Of a stretch of DNA of 64,000 nt, positions 61,314 to 64,000 are shown piece by piece. The stretch comes from Dehalococcoidia bacterium (GTDB taxonomy: Bacteria > Chloroflexota > Dehalococcoidia > Tepidiformales > Tepidiformaceae). Below the pieces are notes generated by a model. The model searched no databases and was not told where the DNA came from. It saw only the letters and a list, made by a program, of their open reading frames with translations. The DNA is taken from contig JADYYG010000017.1 in the NCBI GenBank assembly GCA_020853755.1, forward strand, positions 62,001 to 126,000. Reading direction: 5' to 3'. A program made the translations under genes and the position numbers. How positions within the stretch are numbered: position 1 is the stretch's first letter; every line of letters begins with the position of its first letter.

Positions 61314-62912
61314 ATGGCATTTCGCCTCCGGCGGCCACTTGCCCTGGCAAGCGTGGTTACGGCCACGCTTGCCGGCGCGGTGGTGCTCCGCAGCATCTTC
61401 GGCGGAAACGGTGACGCACCGCCGCCCACGGCCACCGCGACGGCAACCACGGGCACTGCTGCCGCCACTTCGCCCACGGCGCCCGCAGCTGCCGGGGCCG
61501 CGCTGACCGCGACAACGTCGCCCCTCGAAAAGCGCGTCTTCGCAGCCGGCGAGCAGGTAACCGTCCGCCACGGACTCGGCTTCCTCAGCGCTGCCGACGG
61601 TTCCCTCGAAACGTGGTCCTTCCCCGGCGGCGACTCGACGTTCTCCAGCCTGCTTGCCAGCCCCGACGGGTCGCTGCTCGTGTTCAACGCGAACCAGCAA
61701 GACAGCCCCTACATCATTGTCGAACGCGCCACGGGGCGGGCGATGCAGCTCGCCAGTGGCATAAGGCCCCTGCGCGGCGCGGCCCACGGTCCGCTCATCC
61801 TCGTGGCGGCGGCTTCCGGCGGGCAGACAGCCATCGAGGTCGCCAACCTCACCACAGGCTCACTCCGTGACACGGGCGTCACCGGCGAGCCCGCGACTGA
61901 AGGACTGACCTCGCCGGACGGCCGCCGCGCGGTGGTCCTCGCCGGGGACGCACTCTACCTGTTCGAACTGACGACCGGCGCCGTCACCAAGCTGGCCACC
62001 GGCATCAACACGAACCAGGCCAGCATCGAGGCGCTCCCCGGCGCGCTCGGTTTCGCCCTGGACCGCAGCAGCGAGCCAACCCGCCAGTGGTTCACCTGGG
62101 AGGGTGTCGAAAAGCCCGGCGGCATTGGCCGTGGCGCGGTCTCGCCGAACGGGAAGTACATCGCCGTCGCGTGGTCGCCCGGGAGGATCGAATCGTTCGG
62201 TGAAGGCGGCTATGCAGCGGTCAGCGCCGTCACCGTGGTCGACCGGCAGCCGAACGCGCCGACGGCGCAGTTTCTCGGCGCGGGGCTCGTTGGCAGGGCC
62301 CTCTCCGCCTCCGGCCAGGCATGGTCGGGCGCAAGCGAGGCGCTCGTCATCGAGGTCGAGAGCGGCTACCGGCTGGTCACCCCGGCGGGGCAGGTGGCAG
62401 CTGCATTCGATGACCCCGCCCACGTCCTCGAACCGAAGCCTTCGCCGGCTATCGCGGGGCTTCTCGGCACCAGCCGCGGCACGATCATCAACACGGCCCG
62501 CAGCCAGACCATCGCCCCGAAGTACGCGGAACTGCCGTGGCGGGCGGAATGGACCACGCGTCCGGGAGAACTGGCGGTCCAGCTTGCCACGCCCGGGAAG
62601 GGCCGCAGCTGGCCCGAGCAGGTGCTGCCGTTCGAGGCCAGGCCGGGTTCAGCGGCCACGGCGACCCCGAAACTCGCGGCGAGAGCCGGCGGCGCCTGTA
62701 CCCCGTTGCGGGAACGCCCGGAGCCTTCGGCGCCGGTGGCCGCGTGCCTGGCCGCCGGGACGGTTGCGAGTTTCGCCCCAGTTGACCCGGGCCCGGACCA
62801 GGGGCTGCTCCCCATCGCCGGCCGCAGGGACACCACTGGCGCCTGGCTGCGCCTCAAGGCTGACGGCGACGAAGGATGGGCGCTGGCAAGCGGCTTCGAC
62901 TGGGCGAAGTAG
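61314..62912 (+). CDS. Exported propeller-like protein with SH3 domain
   Basis: A 532-residue protein: signal/anchor (about 9-27), Thr/Ala/Pro linker to about 70, then blade-like repeats (GRAMQLASGIRPLRGAAHG, TTGAVTKLATGIN) with Ser-Pro-Asp/Asn-Gly turns, and a bacterial SH3 unit at the end (CTPLRERPEPSAPVAAC, then WLRLKADGDEGWALAS). It probably sits on the outside of the cell membrane and binds wall material. The exact family was not identified. Confidence 0.62.
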   Translation: MAFRLRRPLALASVVTATLAGAVVLRSIFGGNGDAPPPTATATATTGTAAATSPTAPAAAGAALTATTSPLEKRVFAAGEQVTVRHGLGFLSAADGSLETWSFPGGDSTFSSLLASPDGSLLVFNANQQDSPYIIVERATGRAMQLASGIRPLRGAAHGPLILVAAASGGQTAIEVANLTTGSLRDTGVTGEPATEGLTSPDGRRAVVLAGDALYLFELTTGAVTKLATGINTNQASIEALPGALGFALDRSSEPTRQWFTWEGVEKPGGIGRGAVSPNGKYIAVAWSPGRIESFGEGGYAAVSAVTVVDRQPNAPTAQFLGAGLVGRALSASGQAWSGASEALVIEVESGYRLVTPAGQVAAAFDDPAHVLEPKPSPAIAGLLGTSRGTIINTARSQTIAPKYAELPWRAEWTTRPGELAVQLATPGKGRSWPEQVLPFEARPGSAATATPKLAARAGGACTPLRERPEPSAPVAACLAAGTVASFAPVDPGPDQGLLPIAGRRDTTGAWLRLKADGDEGWALASGFDWAK

Positions 62913-62949
62913 CAGCCGGCGCTCTGGTACGATGGCGGGCGAGGTGACC

Positions 62950-63021
62950 ATGGCCGCACGCCGCCTCCCGAACACGCACCCCCGGCGACGAATCGACACC
63001 GACGGGGTGCGCGCCGCGTGA
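62950..63021 (+). CDS. Possible 23-residue ORF preceding the haemoglobin gene
   Basis: ATG 62950 follows GAGGTG and opens a 23-codon basic peptide (begins MAARRLPNTHPRRR) whose stop overlaps the GTG start of the haemoglobin gene (GTGA). TACGAT (62928-62933) is a plausible -10. The overlap suggests coupling, but a peptide this short is weak evidence. Confidence 0.3.
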   Translation: MAARRLPNTHPRRRIDTDGVRAA

Positions 63022-63440
63022 CCCGGCAGGCAACGAGCATTCTCGAACTGGCGGGCGGCGCCGCGGGCATCTTCGCCATCGTCGAGGACTTCTACCGCCG
63101 CATCGAAGCCGACGAGCGCATGCGTTCGCTCTACCCGGCCGACCTCGAACCGGGGAAGGAGAAGCTGCGCCTCTTCCTCGTCCAGTGGCTCGGTGGCCCA
63201 CCGAAATACACCGAGAAATACGGCCACCCGCGCCTTCGCCTGCGCCACTTCCCGTTCGTCATCGGCGAGTGGCACGCCGGGCGCTGGCTGCGCTACATGC
63301 GCGAAGCGTGGACTGCGAACGGCGTACCGGTCGAAGCGATGAACGTGGTCTTCGAGCGGCTGGGCCCGCTTGCCCACCACATGGTGAACGACAAGGACGA
63401 TGTCCCGCGGACGCCACTCGGCGACGTTCGCCTGAGCTGA
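63018..63440 (+). CDS. Group II truncated haemoglobin (trHbO type)
   Basis: A 140-residue 2-over-2 globin. The proximal heme ligand is His77 in RLRHFPF, and the group-II tryptophan G8 is in HAGRWLRYMREAW. The family segment LGGPPKYTEKYG precedes it. Group II globins bind O2 and help remove NO or peroxide. GTG 63018 is 4 bases inside the end of a tiny frame. Confidence 0.9.
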   Translation: MTRQATSILELAGGAAGIFAIVEDFYRRIEADERMRSLYPADLEPGKEKLRLFLVQWLGGPPKYTEKYGHPRLRLRHFPFVIGEWHAGRWLRYMREAWTANGVPVEAMNVVFERLGPLAHHMVNDKDDVPRTPLGDVRLS

Positions 63441-63484
63441 TCCCGGCCCATTGTCGCCGGGCATCGCAGCCGTAGAATCGGCGC

Positions 63485-64000
63485 ATGCACGAACCAGTCC
63501 TTTCCGGCGTGCGCGTCCTCGAACTCGGGGGCAGCCTGCCGGTCGCCTTTGCCGCAAAGTGGCTCGCCGGGTTCGGCGCCGACGTCGTCCGCGTCGACCC
63601 GGACAGCGAGACCCTGACCCCCGACGAGCAGGTCTACCTCCTGGCCGGGAAACGCCGCGTGAGCGCCTCGTTCGCCGTCGAATCGCTCGCTCTGGCCGCC
63701 GACATCGTCATCGAAGGCGACCAGCTCGGGTCGTTCCTCCGGCGGGTGAACCCTGCCCAACTGCGCCGCCAGAAGCCCTCGATCGTGGTGGTCTCGATCA
63801 CGCCGTATGGGCAGGACGGGCCGTATGCCGCGAACCAGGCGACAAGCATCACTTCGTTCGCGATGGGTGGGATTATGTCGCTCACCGGGATGCCACAGCG
63901 CGAGCCGCTGGTCACCGGCGGCAGCCAGTCGCAGTACCTCGGGGGCCTCAACGGCGCGGGCGCGGCCGTCACCGCCTACCTCGGCTCACTCATCCACGGC
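63485..64000 (+). CDS. CaiB/BaiF CoA-transferase-like protein (3' end outside window)
   Basis: 172 codons are open to the window edge. The N-terminal LSGVRVLELGGSLPVAFAAKWL and FGADVVRVDP match family III. At the place of the catalytic aspartate (GD/ADYxAG in relatives) the sequence is GGSQSQYLGGLNGAG, so the Asp is replaced by Gln or Ser, and the segment between strands is short. TAGAAT (63473-63478) lies 6 bases before ATG 63485. Family membership is sure; activity is not. Confidence 0.8.
   Translation, partial: MHEPVLSGVRVLELGGSLPVAFAAKWLAGFGADVVRVDPDSETLTPDEQVYLLAGKRRVSASFAVESLALAADIVIEGDQLGSFLRRVNPAQLRRQKPSIVVVSITPYGQDGPYAANQATSITSFAMGGIMSLTGMPQREPLVTGGSQSQYLGGLNGAGAAVTAYLGSLIHG

Overview
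The window is a compact, high-GC (roughly two-thirds G+C by eye), gene-dense stretch of bacterial chromosome with short intergenic gaps, frequent GTG/TTG starts and many stop/start overlaps. The gene set fits an aerobic, heterotrophic high-GC lineage: a luciferase-like flavin oxidoreductase, two CaiB/BaiF CoA-transferases, TesB and PaaI thioesterases, a cytochrome P450, an HspR-regulated chaperone operon, a group-II truncated haemoglobin and an MMPL transporter. I would guess Chloroflexota (Tepidiforma/Dehalococcoidia-like), with Actinomycetota as the alternative. This is inference: no rRNA or other decisive marker is present. I saw no tRNA, rRNA, CRISPR array, insertion sequence or prophage.

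Layout. 1-8.7 kb: partial response regulator, nitroreductase, DinB-like protein, CoA-transferase, a Cas4/AddB-like Fe-S nuclease, a Gfo/Idh oxidoreductase, a membrane-anchored pseudo-PP2C/propeller protein and a DUF454 protein. 8.7-9.2 kb: a stretch without a long gene that looks like an independent, structured transcript with a perfect terminator. 9.3-12.8 kb: two cupredoxin-like secreted paralogues, dienelactone hydrolase, SRPBCC protein, RsmE. 12.8-17.4 kb: an oligopeptide-type ABC operon (lipoprotein and two permeases, no ATPase), with a palindrome inside its promoter and a divergent TetR gene. 17.5-25.4 kb: LLM oxidoreductase, SnoaL plus PEP-mutase pair, ECF sigma with a DUF5666 membrane partner, epimerase, second DinB-like protein, Pth, DegT aminotransferase. 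25.4-31 kb: EamA, a queG/ATC-hydrolase/unknown operon, a second dienelactone hydrolase, an SDR. 31-40 kb: small unknown proteins, glyoxalase-like proteins, a two-component system, GNAT, DUF983, DUF3352, a quinone oxidoreductase, chorismate mutase. 40-51 kb: MMPL transporter, CDGSH protein, LutA with a LutB-LutC fusion, a hydratase, thioesterases, a TetR/P450 divergon and a secreted nuclease. 51-56 kb: HEAT protein, sulfatase, two toxin-antitoxin modules (ParE-type; HepT-MntA), CvpA, Trm112. 56-60.8 kb: Hsp20 and a cbpA-hspR-clpC operon. 60.9-64 kb: ABM protein, propeller/SH3 protein, haemoglobin and a second, partial CoA-transferase.

The most general signal is at promoters. About two dozen genes on both strands have a TANNNT -10-like hexamer ending 5-8 bases before the start codon, with no Shine-Dalgarno sequence. 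This is the signature of leaderless transcripts. Genes inside operons and a minority of first genes instead carry GGAGG-type ribosome-binding sites. Two TetR-family genes sit next to good candidate operators, which makes their targets (an ABC uptake operon and a P450) testable. The most unusual single locus is the 8.78-9.18 kb transcript.
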